A stretch of 64,000 bases of DNA from Zygaena filipendulae (GCA_907165275.2 OU015673.1:1007001-1071000); one strand, 5' to 3'; shown: positions 44,873-56,003, numbered from the stretch's first letter. Translations and numbers: made by a program. The notes: a model not told the origin generated them from the letters alone.

Positions 44873-45071
44873 ATACGTGACGTCTCGGACGCCGTTACTT
44901 ACAGTAATCTGATTATACCTAATACATAAATTACTAAATACAAAAATGACATAATACGATATACCTATACGATACTGGATACAATACATAATATAAATGG
45001 TACCATACATAGAATACACAAGGAATAACCAGTTAATATATAGGCGATGAAATTAATTTTGTATACCTATA

Positions 45072-45273
45072 CAAATATTATAAAGAGGAAAGATTTGACG
45101 TTTTGTTTGTATGTTTGTTACGATTCAACTCAAAAACCACTGGACCGATCTAAAACATTATTTCAACATTAGAAAGCCACACTATCCCTGAGCAACATAG
45201 GCCATATTATAATACGGAGTGCCCAAAAAAACTCCGAAAGTATCGCGGGTGAAACCGCGCGGGACAGCCAGTA
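45072..45273 (+). mobile_element. Helitron-like family A copy
   Basis: AATATTATAAAGAGGAAAGA to GCGGGTGAAACCGCGCGGGA and CAGCCAG. Closest to 28585-28790. Confidence 0.65.
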
Positions 45274-45410
45274 CTATTATAAAACAATATTATTATAATA
45301 AACCCAAAATAACACATAAACTTGTATAAATACAGTTTGGGTGACCACAGTTAATAAACAAACTAAAACATAAACTATAAAATAATTTTATGTATCTAGT
45401 CTATATAATA

Positions 45411-45736
45411 GGGATGTTGACGACTTTTGAAAAGCAAAATTCTAATTAGTCCGTCAGTTACAAAATAAAAAAAACAATAGACACGTATTTTTTGCTTTTT
45501 AAAATAAATTAAAATATACAGAAATAAAGCGCATTAAAGTTTAGGGTGAGGGGGTGTCGTGACGTCACTAACCGCAAAACCGCCATACAAACTGTCAGAA
45601 TAGTGACGTCACGCGAAATTTCAACTCAGTATATCGCCGTTATTTTTTGATTACGTAAAAAAAGAAAAAATACGTGTCCAATATTTTTTAATAATCTACA
45701 AGACGGACTAAAAAATAAAAATTAGTCAACATGCCC
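45411..45736 (-). mobile_element. MITE-C copy, near intact
   Basis: GGGATGTTGACGACTTTTGA start and TAGTCAACATGCCC end. Both TGACGTCA boxes are present (about 45562 and 45604) within a conserved core. Confidence 0.8.
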
Positions 45737-45892
45737 ATTATTATGGTTAAAACTCAAAGTATCTATACGGTGAAACCTAATATTTACTCTTTAAAACTAT
45801 TTAACCAACTATTGTCGTAGTTTTGTCGAAACAATGTTTTGGAGTTTAGGAGTTTCCAAAGAAAATCGCTACATAGTATAAATCAAGTCGCT

Positions 45893-46052
45893 TCCCGCTG
45901 TCCGTCCCTATGTATGCTTAGATCTTTAAAACTACGCAACGGATTTTGATGCGGTTTTTTTTAATAGATAGAGTGATTCAAAAGGAAGTTTTATACTTAT
46001 AGTTTATCCTGGAATTCCTTCGGAAACCCTGAGATTACCGCGGGTGACAGCT
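45893..46052 (+). mobile_element. Helitron-like element, different interior
   Basis: CTGTCCGTCCCTATGTATGC, AAACTACGCAACGGATTTTG, then GAGATTACCGCGGGTGACAG and CTAG. The 5' end is not clear. Confidence 0.5.
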
Positions 46053-46218
46053 AGGTTTCAATATATATATATCTATATTAACAGTGATGATGGTGTGGGA
46101 TACAGTTAGTATCTACATATTATTATATTTAAAAAGAAACTGACTGACTGACTGAAAAATGAACGCACAGCCTATGTCGCTTACTTTAGAACCTTGAAAT
46201 TCGCCATAAGGTTTCCTA

Positions 46219-46495
46219 ACGGCTGCACTCAGAGTCGTTTTAACGATTAACGTCGTTCTACCGACTTATGCTGAGCTGTTTGCCTTTTTGTTGCGACACG
46301 CTGGTTGTGCTTCTTTTTGTTATTGAATATCAACGGTTTTAGTAACGAATAAAGTTCATTTCATTTCATTCATTCATTTCATTGCATTACTTAATTTTAA
46401 GTAAAGATTTTTAAAACAAAACTGCCTTAATCTGAGATGTTCGTTAAACTAATGGTAATTGGAATTTAACCAATTAAGTTACAGCGGCCGTCAGG
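46219..46495. mobile_element. MITE-E copy 3, split
   Basis: Left tip 46219-46249 (CGGCTGCACTCAGAGTCG) and the remainder 46384-46495 (ATTACTTAATTTTAAGTAAA ... CAGCGGCCG). Between them is a ~135-bp foreign stretch ending in a CATT-rich run (46358-46384). Confidence 0.55.
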
Positions 46496-46625
46496 CATGC
46501 ACTAAGAAGAGTTTAGTGAAATAAGGGCAAACTTTGTTCAGAGATATACGTACTTGCACATGGACCTATAAAGCTGAGATTTGGTATAATAATGTACCAA
46601 TGTAGTTTAGTAGACGTAAGCTACG

Positions 46626-46684
46626 ACATCGTTCTCGAGGGAATCCTGAAATTTAAGCGGGTGAAACCACGGGCAGCAGCTAGT
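46626..46684 (+). mobile_element. Helitron-like 3'-end fragment
   Basis: TTTAAGCGGGTGAAACCACG then GGCAGCAGCTAG. Confidence 0.45.
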
Positions 46685-46699
46685 GTACCTAACTAACCT

Positions 46700-46909
46700 A
46701 CTAATATTATAAACGCGAAAGTTTATAAGTATGGATGGATGGATGGATGGATGTTTGTTACTCTTTCACGCAAAAACTATACTGGATGGATTTAAATGAA
46801 ACTACAATAATATAGCTTATACATCAGATTAACATATAAGGTACTTTTTACCCGGGATTCCCGCGGGAACTCTGAAATTAACGCGGGTGAAACCGCGGGG
46901 CATAACTAG
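46700..46909 (+). mobile_element. Helitron-like family A copy with (GGAT)n
   Basis: CTACTAATATTATAAACGCG, a (GGAT)5 run at 46734-46753, ACGCGGGTGAAACCGCGGGG and CATAACTAG. The 3' hairpin CGCGG-GTGAAA-CCGCG is perfect. Confidence 0.65.
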
Positions 46910-47400
46910 TTATATATAAAGACAGTAGTGGTGAAACTATTAACGGTAAATTGTCTTCCACTTTCATTATAATTTACATAATAACCGCGACAAACGCGGT
47001 CGTAGTTTTAATTATACGGACTCGGTGTAAGACGGAGCGGCCATGACCGAGTCTAGACTTCCATTAGAATACTATTCTGATACCCATCTACCTGGGAGAA
47101 TATTGATGTAAATAGTTTTGTTTGTATACAACGTGTTAATGAATTAATTGAAAATTAGAAAGAAGTTTGCTGAGAATCGACTAGAGAATCGATCGCACTA
47201 TGTTTTAATATAGGTTATATTTTTTCATTTTTACTAGCCCTTGTCTAAATTATTTATAATACAATATTAGGCGCGTACGCCGCCCGCAGCAAAAAAATTC
47301 GAACCGGTAGGCGCGGTCATAGCGCTTGGAATTTCGTAGATAGGTCACTTCCAAACTAATATTGAATAACTTTTAAAATATAAATTTTTTCAATATCTTA

Positions 47401-47583
47401 TCTTAATATATATAAATCACGTGTCACGTTGTTTGTCCGCGATGGACTCCGAAACTACTGAACGGATTTTGATAAAATTTTGTAACCATTTATAATATGG
47501 TCCAACTTAAAAGATAGTTTTTATCCCGGAATTCCCGCGGGAACTCCGAAAAAACCGCGGATGAAATCGCGGGGGACAGCTAG
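47401..47583 (+). mobile_element. Helitron-like family B, abutting pair, unit 1
   Basis: TCTTAATATATATAAATCAC start, hairpin CCGCG-GATGAAAT-CGCGG, end CTAG at 47580-47583. The next base starts the second unit. Confidence 0.7.
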
Positions 47584-47823
47584 TCTAATATATATAAATG
47601 AATCGATCGTGATGAAATTTGGTCACTATGTTGTATTTGACCCAACTTAAAAGATAGGATAGTTTTTCCGCGGGAATTCCGGAATTTATGCGGAGAACAG
47701 CTAATCACCGTAAACTAATGTCAGTGCAGGGGTACAAAGAAGGCCGTAGAGTAACTACTTTTTTCCCGGAATTCCCGCGGAAACTCCGAAACTACCGCGG
47801 ATAAAATCGCACGGGACAGCTAG
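47584..47823 (+). mobile_element. Helitron-like family B, abutting pair, unit 2
   Basis: TCTAATATATATAAATGAAT start at 47584 with no spacer, a deletion in the front half, the long-variant block (AATTTATGCGGAGAACAGC), then CACGGGACAGCTAG. Confidence 0.7.
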
Positions 47824-48446
47824 TAAAATACATTTTAACCGTATTATTGTTTATTTTTTTAAATGGGGTGTATCAGGTTTTTAGTTAATTCATTAACACG
47901 TTGTATACAATACCGACACTTACCACTGAGTCGGTCGTGTTCGACAAATTATTGTATTACCATAAAATATACATAGATATACTACATAGATAGGTAAAAA
48001 AAGGAAAAAAAAAGAAAAGAAAGATACATAAGGTAAGTACATACATAGATTTAAATATCTCGATCACGTGGTGACTGATGATTTAAAAGATAATTTTCAA
48101 AAGTAGACCACATCCCTATTGTACCTAATGGAACTTCGTACACCATTTTCCGTCCTCCAATATCAAGATAGTCTATCTGTCATATTCAACAAAATTAATT
48201 CACCATTGGCACATCCATAATAAATTTAGATCCTTATAAATCAGTGGTGTTGTTGAAAAGAATAATATGTGAATAGCCAAATTTGGGAACCCAAAACCGT
48301 TGGACCCGAAACGTGTGTCCACAATAGATGATTGATAGCCGAGGGATGTTAGCGGTGATATATGCTGAGTATCCGATATATTTCACTTCGCACAAGCTTC
48401 CTGGTAAAATCATTGATGGGCTCGCGTGGATCCCTTTTAGTTAAGT

Positions 48447-48985
48447 ATATTTAATTTTTAAGCGACTTCCAAAAAAGGAGCAGGTTCTCAATTCGACTGT
48501 ATGTTATCTTATCTTTGTTACGCGATTAATCGAAAGTGGCTGGATCGATTTGGAAAATCTTTTCTTGTTCGATAGGATATACTTTCAAGTTGGTCTCATT
48601 CTAAAGGAGATAGGATCTGATGATGTGATCATGGAGAAATTGGGTAGATAAATTGTCACTTTATAAATTATAAACCAACCCACTTAAAAGCGAAAAATAA
48701 ATATAATTTTAACAAAAATTTAAAACTGATTTCATAACACACAAAATGCACCACACTAAAAAGTACACATACAAATAACTGACATACCTATATGCTACCT
48801 TCTGAAGTCGGTGCCAAGCCCGCTCGTGTCTGCAATGTGGTGGGAACGGACTTACTTCTACAATCTCCCTATTACCTATTTGACTTGGCACCGACTTCGA
48901 AACGATCAGTAGTAGCACACACGTAGGTTATTTTTAACTTTTTAGTGTAGTTCATTTTTGTGTCGGAAGTCGGTTTTAATTTTTT
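48447..48985. repeat. Repeat R with GACTTCC/GGAAGTC inverted ends
   Basis: Left end TTTAAGCGACTTCCAAAAAA and right end GTCGGAAGTCGGTTTTAATT are inverted. Inside, a perfect 15-bp inverted repeat GAAGTCGGTGCCAAG / CTTGGCACCGACTTC sits at 48804-48818 and 48884-48898. Whether it is one element or two nested ones is open. Confidence 0.5.
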
Positions 48986-49374
48986 TTGGTAAAATTTTCA
49001 GTGGAACCTCGTTTTTAGTTGGAATACCATTGACTGGTATCAAGTCCGCTATACCATGTTATTCGACGTATACACTAATATTAAAAGAGGTTAAGTTCAT
49101 ATGTCCGTAACTTTAGATGTAGAGGGTAAAGCGTATTTATAACTAGTGAACTTAATACTTATTCTAAAAATATTTTCACTGATAGAATACTGCAGAAACC
49201 TCAACCGACTTTTAAGATATTTTTAATCTCTGAACACAGAGTTTCCTCAAGAATACCGACAAATCATGCATCATATGACTCCAAGTTATGTAGGTCTTGA
49301 ATTAGAAGATGGTGTAATGTATATTGTAGTAACATAGACAGTACAGTTATATTAGACGGCCTATCAATGAGTTG
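48986..49374. other. No gene seen
   Basis: Unique AT-rich sequence. Confidence 0.35.
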
Positions 49375-49382
49375 GTTTAGTC

Positions 49383-49795
49383 CAGAGATTCTCAAACTTA
49401 TTTCTTTTACCGCCCCCTCTGAAAATCAATTATTTCTCAGCGCCCCCTATTTTTTAGACACTCTTAAAACTTAAAAACAAGAACACAACATTTTTACCAG
49501 TGATAGCAGTCAAAACACAACTTAATAATATTAAGAATTTATTGTTATCAAATTAAAATAAACAATATAGATAGGTAATGAATATATACTTACTAATTAG
49601 GTATTCGATATTGCATAATAGGTAGGTTTTAATTTTAGTGAATTTTAAAATATAAAGTACCTAAATGAAATCACAAATCAACCATCACCCCATAAACCAC
49701 GCCAATGCCCCCCATTTTTATCTGGGCTCATTAACGCCCACCTGTAGGTCTCCAACGCCCACAGGGGGCGTTATCGGTCACTTTGAGAAAGACTG
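49383..49795. mobile_element. hAT-type MITE with perfect 8-bp duplication
   Basis: CAGAGATTCTCAAACTT start and ACTTTGAGAAAGACTG end fit the hAT terminal pattern CAGxGxTTCTCAAA. GTTTAGTC flanks both sides (49375-49382, 49796-49803), the 8-bp duplication expected of hAT transposases. 413 bp, no ORF, with GCCCCC/GGGGGCG sub-terminal blocks. Confidence 0.9.
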
Positions 49796-50172
49796 GTTTA
49801 GTCCAATGCAGCCGATCGATGGCTTAGTTTCGTGATTGAATTACTTGCATGCAATCAATTGGCCAAGTTATGACGATCGAGTATTCAACTTGATTGCAAG
49901 TTGGGTGTATAGTTGGTTGTGTTTATTGTATTAGCACAGTCAGTTGTGACCAGTTTTGTTTGACTGTGTGTTGTGTGTCTATTGACTATCGAGCTTCTAG
50001 ACTTCAGTCACAATTCAGTTCCCACTAATTTCCCAAAATATTTTACGCTTTGTACCCATGCAAAGTCACATCGAATTGTAGAAAGAAAAAGAGAAACAAG
50101 AAAACTAAGTAGGTACATTTAATCCAGCACAGCACACAAGCGAAAACAAACAAAGATTGAATAAGAGCCTAA

Positions 50173-50619
50173 TAGGCATGTGGACTAATTTTTTTTCTTA
50201 GTCCGTCTTGAAGATTATTAAAAAATTTTGGACACGTATTTTTTTCTTTTTATTTATTTATTTATTTATTTATTGCACATCCATCAAGTAACATAAGGTG
50301 TTGAGGTAGTTAGTAAACAGTTCTTTATGGACCCTGTTTATAGGGCACAGTACAAAACATTTCAAATTTTTTTACATAATCAAAAAATAACGGAGATATA
50401 TTGAGTTGAAATTCCGCGTGACGTCACTATTCTGACAGTTTGTATGGCGGTTTTAGCGGTTAGTGACGTCACGACCCCCTCACCCTACTCTTTAATGCGC
50501 TTTCTCTCTGTATATTTTAATTTATTTGAAAAAGCAAAAAACACGTGTCTATTGTTTTTTTATTTTCTAACTGACGGACTAATTAGAATTTTGATTTTCA
50601 AAAGTAGTCCACATCCCTA
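50173..50619 (+). mobile_element. MITE-C copy interrupted by LINE tail
   Basis: GGCATGTGGACTAATTTTTT to AGTAGTCCACATCCC with both TGACGTCA boxes (about 50419 and 50464). 50247-50369 is a LINE tail inserted in the T-rich stretch after GGACACGTATTTTTTTC. Confidence 0.8.
50247..50369 (-). repeat. LINE 3' end inserted in MITE-C
   Basis: (TTTA)6 followed by TTGCACATCCATCAAGTAAC ... GGGCACAGTACAAAAC. On the minus strand this is a 3' UTR with an (AAAT)n tail. Different 3' UTR from the 2782/44404/56213 family. Confidence 0.65.
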
Positions 50620-50744
50620 TTTAAACCCATAGGTATCTTGCATGCATGCTGGCTACATGACAAACTTGTATACGGTACTGGGAAATATGTTTTTTTTCTT
50701 CTTGTTCTTCTATTTTCATATGCACTTTCTTATGCACCATAGAG

Positions 50745-50885
50745 ATATTACGTACAGTCCTTTTCTGTACCTGACAACCTGTGGTATTTGAAATATCATG
50801 ATGATCGCTTTAGCCGTTAAGGGGTGAAAACATTAAAAACAAACAAATAAACTAGCATTTATAGGATAGTAAGAAATAAGGAACT
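50745..50885 (-). mobile_element. Helitron-like family A, degenerate
   Basis: CAGTCCTTTTCTGTACCTGA, ATGATGATCGCTTTAGCCGT, AAACAAACAAATAAACTAGC and ATTTATAGGATAGTAAG. Confidence 0.45.
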
Positions 50886-51036
50886 ATCCTTACTTCTATA
50901 CTAAGAAGGCATAATAGATATTTTGTGAATGACACGTTATTAAGAAAGAAGAAATCTCAACTAAACTTGACCTAGCGACTTAGAAGTCGTTTTTAAGTTA
51001 CATAAGTGGCAATTCAAATATCCGAAAGGATTAATT

Positions 51037-51272
51037 GGACGCAGATAAGCAATAACATGTTAACCCACAAAATGAAGTTATTGATTCAGAACGATTTATT
51101 GAGAGTTAAGGAACGTTTTTTAATTATGTGTTTACCTTATTACATTGCTTAAATATGTAACTAGATATTGAACATAAAAAATGTTGATACAAAATGGCGT
51201 TCCTACTTTTAAAACACGATTTACTCAAAATTTCTCCAGTGTGGGTTAACACACTATTGCTTATCTATGTCC
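51037..51272. mobile_element. MITE-D copy 5, AATT duplication
   Basis: GGACGCAGATAAGCAATAAC start, CTTATCTATGTCC end, AATT at 51033-51036 and 51273-51276. Confidence 0.85.
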
Positions 51273-52024
51273 AATTAAGGCAACGCTGAGGGAAAAAGCC
51301 GATAAGTAGATAAATGGCCGAATTCGAAACGTTCGACTGATAGATTTATCTCTCACGCGAAGCAAAAAACTAATTTATCGTGAATCTCAAAGATTCGCAA
51401 TTGGTTTTCACACGCACTTGTAAGATCTGGCGATACTAAATAGTAGATTAGTAGCCAAGGGCTGTAAGACATCAATTGTCGGATCCCAAGTAGTTCCACA
51501 CGTCGTTTCTCCTAGTTCGAAATTCGAATGCAATTTGAATAAAGTTCGAGCAAAAGTTTCTTAGATGCTCTGTAACTATCAACTAACACATGACGTAAAC
51601 AAGTATGGCGGCCAGCGCTTGGCTATAATATGGAATACGCCGAACGGAAATGAACGTCTCGATTTGCATAGAGGGGCATAACGCTGTTTCGTGATATGAC
51701 GCGTGACGTTTTCTACCAGTTCAACTTTGTTAAGAAGAAACATTGTTCCAATAATCGAAAACCAAATGCTGCATAACTTTCATGATAAATTTGTAGGTAT
51801 TTAAACTACTTTACATAATTTATTATAGGTTTCTTTTTAACGAAATGTCTTAGAAGACTCAGAAGATATATTGGTCATAGGGGTTGGCTCTAGTAAGGGC
51901 CTTAATTGAACCTGATAATTCGAAAAATTTCAGTTGCATTAAGAATTGGGTGTTTTTAAAACTCATACCTACTCATACCTATAATAGAAGTACGTTTCTT
52001 TTTTATGGGTACTACATAATATCT
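51273..52024. other. No gene seen
   Basis: Partly GC-balanced unique sequence (51580-51730) without a convincing ORF. Confidence 0.35.
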
Positions 52025-52254
52025 GGACGCAGATAAACAATAACATGTTAACCCACAAAATTAAGTTACCTATTCAGAACGATTTATTGAGAGTTAGGGA
52101 ACATTTTTTTATTATGTGTCTACCTTATTAAATTGTTTAAGTATGTAACTAAATATTGAACATAAAAAATTTTGACAGAAAATGGTGCTATAGTTTTAAA
52201 ACACGATTTACTCAAAATTTCTCCAGTGTGGGTTAACACACTATTGCTTATCTA
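52025..52254. mobile_element. MITE-D copy 6, right tip lost
   Basis: GGACGCAGATAAACAATAAC start. The right end stops at TATTGCTTATCT, missing the last ATGTCC, so no duplication can be read. Confidence 0.75.
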
Positions 52255-52590
52255 GCAACTATAGCAACCGTATAATAGGGGAGGCTTTAAGTAGCTAGTC
52301 GGTGTCGAAATAAAAGTCCTTATTATGAAAATATGAGCATTTGATTACACAAACTGAAAAGAATCCGACTGAAGTCCGGGTAAATAGCTATTGCCCACCG
52401 AGTCTAATGATGAAAGGCGTGAGTGCACAATAGATGAAAATATCACGACGCATAACGGCCGAACTAACTCCGCCGTCCAGGCTTTTATTATCAGCGTATA
52501 TCTACCACAGACACAAGCTAGAACAGATTAAGCGTGCTATATCATCACGGCAATGCCACACCGAGCGTAGCACTCCTTGAACCGAACCAA
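52255..52590. other. No gene seen
   Basis: GC-balanced unique sequence without an ORF. Confidence 0.35.
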
Positions 52591-52591
52591 T

Positions 52592-52906
52592 AGGCTATTT
52601 GACTACTTTTTTTTTCTAAATTCTATTTAGCCCGTCAGTGAGAAAACAAAAAAATAATGGACACGTATTTTTCGCTTTTTCAAATTAATGCAAAATATAC
52701 CTGGATAAAGCGCATCAAAGTTTAGGAGTGGGGGCTCGTAACGTCATACGCAGGTAAAAATGGCGCCTGCTTGTGACGTCACGCGACATTTCGACTCGAT
52801 GTATCTCCGCTATTGTTTGCTTACGTAAAAAAAGAAAAGTTACGTCTCTAATATTTTTTATGAATCTACAAAGACGGACTAAAAACAAAAAATTAGTCAA
52901 ATAACC
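52592..52906 (-). mobile_element. MITE-C variant with AGGCTATTTGACTA end
   Basis: The terminal motif differs (AGGCTATTTGACTACTTTTT), but the core matches: CCGTCAGTGAG, ACGTATTTTTCGCTTTTTC, one good TGACGTCACGCGACATTTCG box and one degraded box. Confidence 0.75.
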
Positions 52907-53890
52907 GATTTAACTCCTCACTACTGCGGGCGGGCGGCTTGTGTGTACATGTGCAAGATGCGCGTGTGAAGGCTCGCGGTTGGGCACGGTAAGCGGCGGG
53001 GGGAGGGACACTTTCTAGTTTATATTATTCGACACACACACAGCAACGACAGCGTATACCTCTATCACCTCTAGGCCAGGCCAGCGACACTCCCTTGAAC
53101 CAAAAGTTACTATGGATTTATGCGCGAACTTTTTTACCAACATTGGAATACTTAACCTTTCTATGGCCGCGTCATACATTGCATTGGTATGGTTGGCACA
53201 AAATGCTTTCATAGATCGGATCAGCGATTAGTATGGAAATGCCTACTCTTAAAACGTAGTGATTACTTGCTCAGTGCTCTAGGCTAGCAGCTACGTCGTA
53301 ACGGGGCGTTGTTGTCACTTCTTTACAAGAGAGTTATATTATTGTTACTATTCGTTGGTAACGCTTAAAATTTTCCAATAAAAGAGTTATGTCGTTCAAG
53401 TTTAAACAAGCTCAATAAAACATTGAAGTTAAACTGCTTTGGGTGCGTTACGAAAAACATAATATGTGATACCAATTTTTAAGAGGATGACATAAAAATC
53501 TGCACTATTAAGTTCCAAACCACTGAAAGTTCGGCAGTATGAAATTACTATCTTACATACGACGCCGGTACCGGCACAGTTTACAATACTAGCGCTGGAA
53601 AACTAGACAGCTAGCACTACATATTTGAAACTTCTTACATGTATGTGTAGGTGAAAACACACACACACCCATTCTTTTTGTTTTTAACCGTACACTGTGA
53701 AATTTTCGTGTTCAAATTCACTATGGACGCATTTTAGAGCCCGTCTTTACTAACACTGTTGAGAATTTTGCTATGGTATTCCATATGTATGATTGTATGT
53801 GATGATGATTGATGATGTGTATGATTTTATTCATATTCGACGCGAGTCGCGAACGCAACTGGTCGCATATATTTGGCGTAATACAGCTTA
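52907..53890. other. No gene seen
   Basis: 52980-53045 (GGAGGGACACTTTCTAGTTT, then GACACACACACAGCAACGAC) resembles 57415-57470, so a short dispersed repeat is likely. The 65-residue minus-strand ORF at 53015-53212 is not recognisable. Confidence 0.4.
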
Positions 53891-53893
53891 ATA

Positions 53894-54201
53894 GGCTATT
53901 TTTTTTTAGTCCGTCTTGTAGATTAATAAAAAATATTGGACACGTGTTTTTTCTTTTTTTACGTAATAAAAAAATAACGGCGATACATTGAGTTGAAATC
54001 TCGCGTGACGTCACTAACTAGTGCAGTTTGTATGGCAGCTTGTAGCGGTAAGTAACGTCACGAGCTCCCACCCTAAACTTTGATGCGCTATATCTCCATG
54101 TATTTTCATTTATTCGAAAAATAAAAAAATACGTGTCTAATGATTTTTAATTTTCTAAATGAAGGACTAATTAGTTGATTTTCGAAAGTTGTCAACATCC
54201 C
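53894..54201 (+). mobile_element. MITE-C variant, TA-flanked
   Basis: TA|GGCTATTTTTTTTTAGTCCG start and GTTGTCAACATCCC|TA end. Left TGACGTCA box intact; right box is TAACGTCA. Confidence 0.75.
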
Positions 54202-54429
54202 TATTGACGTAGTAGGATAGAGAACTTGCATAGTCTATTCTATATAATATTGTGTCTGTGTCGTTTATATTGTTGGATGGCCGATGGTGACCGCTAATCC
54301 GTTGCCGGGTAAAGCTGGATGAAACGAAAACAACGAAAAGTAGCGGCCAAGTGTGAAAAAAGATTAAAGAACTCACGGGTTCTGTTGAATTTTGAGAGTG
54401 TAGTAGAAGTTGGGTACTTCTACACACTA

Positions 54430-54620
54430 CTATGCGTACCTATACCTACTAACGTTATGAAGAGGTAAATCCTACTAATATTATAAATATGAAAGTGTGA
54501 ATGTTTGGATGTTTAGATGTTTGGATGTTTGTTACTCAATCACGCAAAAACGGCTGAACGGATTTGGATGAAATTTTCATGATGACCACAGACGAGTAGT
54601 TACGCATAAAAATGTAACAG
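54430..54620 (+). mobile_element. Helitron-like family A, 3'-truncated
   Basis: CTACTAATATTATAAATATG, ATGTTTGGATGTTTAGATG repeats and ACGCAAAAACGGCTGAACGG. Stops before the hairpin. Confidence 0.55.
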
Positions 54621-54856
54621 ACAAACAGACAGACAGAGATAGACCGACAGATTTAATTTCACATTTACATATAATAAAATCTTTCGAATTTTCCCAACAG
54701 CTTTTCTCCACTATAAAATCCAAAAATAAACGAGATACCCGCAAATTACAACCTTACAGTGTTCGTATTTAAATAGAAGAGTTTTATGTTCAGTTGGGTT
54801 GTTTTTCCCAAATACCTACTGTACCCTGAAAAAAAAAAAACAACGGAGCGCGTACA

Positions 54857-55058
54857 CTACAATAATATATGGGGAAATGGCGTCGTTCAAACGCAGCAGA
54901 GCTACCCTTAATTTGGGGGAAGTTATCGATGGCACACACTCGCGACATAAGTGCGTTGCGCAATTTGTCCCTGAGCGAAGTGGGTCGGACGATAAAACTT
55001 TGGGAGATGTCAAGAATCTACACCCGAGCCTAGCCGGTAATGTTTCCGTGATTCTTTT
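54857..55058 (+). other. Short coding-like ORF, unassigned
   Basis: An open frame with MASFKRSRATLNLGEVIDG then ERSGSDDKTLGDVKNLHPSL is less AT-biased than its flanks. It then runs into AT-rich sequence and an (AAT)n tract. No family recognised and no clear splice sites. Confidence 0.2.
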
Positions 55059-55089
55059 TGAAAAAAAGTTTCACAATAAAATAGGAATA

Positions 55090-55213
55090 ATAATAAATAA
55101 TAATAATAATAATAATAATTTATTGTCACAAGCAAAAAATTTTTACCATATCCGTACAATCGCTGGCTTCCAAACTAGCGTAAGCTGTATGTTAGAAGCC
55201 AGTTACATATTAT
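55090..55213 (-). repeat. LINE 3' end with (ATT)n tail
   Basis: (AAT)n at 55090-55121, then TTATTGTCACAAGCAAAAAA and GGCTTCCAAACTAGCGTAAG. On the minus strand this is a 3' UTR ending in a trinucleotide tail. Confidence 0.55.
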
Positions 55214-55249
55214 AATTTCATTGAGCTTGAACAAACAATCAGAAAAGGA

Positions 55250-55337
55250 TAAATTAATAAGTATAAATTAAAAAGTATAAGTTAATAAGTATAAATTAAT
55301 AAGTATAAATTAATAAGTATAAATTAATAAGTATGGA
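55250..55337 (+). repeat. 14-bp minisatellite
   Basis: About six units of AAATTAATAAGTAT with small variants. Confidence 0.85.
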
Positions 55338-55682
55338 ATGGAAGGAATGTGTACGAGTATCTAACTACCACGTCTTAGGCTAAGGGTACACTATGGGTAC
55401 CAAGCTTACAGATAAACTAGGAGCTATTCTTGTGTACAAGATACATAGTGGTCAAATACGAGGTTGCTAGCTTATTAGTGACACAATTAGTGTTGCCAAC
55501 TCGAAATTTTCCCTGTAGCCGCTGTGTTGTAAACTTTATTTTCTAAGGGATCGTACAAAACACTTGAAAAAATCGTATTTCACCAGGAGTTCTCGAAAAA
55601 AAAAAAATAGTGCGCAGTAAATTTCAATATAAAATAGCAAATAATTTAAATGCGAAATGTAATACTAACTTTGAATTGTTTC
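55338..55682. other. No gene seen
   Basis: Unique sequence. Confidence 0.35.
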
Positions 55683-55740
55683 AGTAGTTTCGGAGTCCAT
55701 CGCGGACAAACAACGTGACACGTGATTTATATATATTAGA
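55683..55740 (-). mobile_element. Helitron-like family B, 5'-end fragment
   Basis: Only the first 58 bp (reverse complement TCTAATATATATAAATCACG to GAAACTACTGAAAC). Its TC abuts the CTAG of the next unit with no spacer. Confidence 0.65.
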
Positions 55741-56003
55741 CTAGCTCTCCCCCGCGATTTCATCCGCGGTAATTTCGGAGTTCCCGCGGAGGTTGCGATA
55801 AAAAAGTACTCTATGTCCTTCTTTGTACCCCGACAGTAGTTTACGGTGATTAGCTGTTCCCGCGGGAATTCCGGGATAAAAACTATCCTATCTTTTAAGT
55901 TGGACCATATTATAAATGGTTACAAAATTTTATCAAAATCCGTTCAGTAGTTTCGGAGTCCATCGCGGACAAACTACGTGACACGTGATTTATATATATT
56001 AGA
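55741..56003 (-). mobile_element. Helitron-like family B, long variant
   Basis: Reverse complement runs TCTAATATATATAAATCACG to AGCTAG, with the long-variant block and hairpin CCGCG-GATGAAAT-CGCGG. Confidence 0.7.

Larger units (their letters stand above)
47125..47907. mobile_element. MITE-K copy 2, interrupted by two Helitron-like units
   Basis: Same TATACAACGTGTTAATG ends and internal blocks (GAATCGATCGCAC, GTAGGCGCGGTCA, GGTGTATCAGGTTTTT) as 3790-4105. 47401-47823 is foreign. Confidence 0.75.

Noticed and set aside
44777..45019. 80-residue minus-strand ORF rich in Tyr and Ile
   Set aside because: Made by an AT microsatellite and AT-rich flanks.
53721..54014. 97-residue minus-strand ORF
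   Set aside because: Its first part is antisense to MITE-C; a by-product of the repeat.
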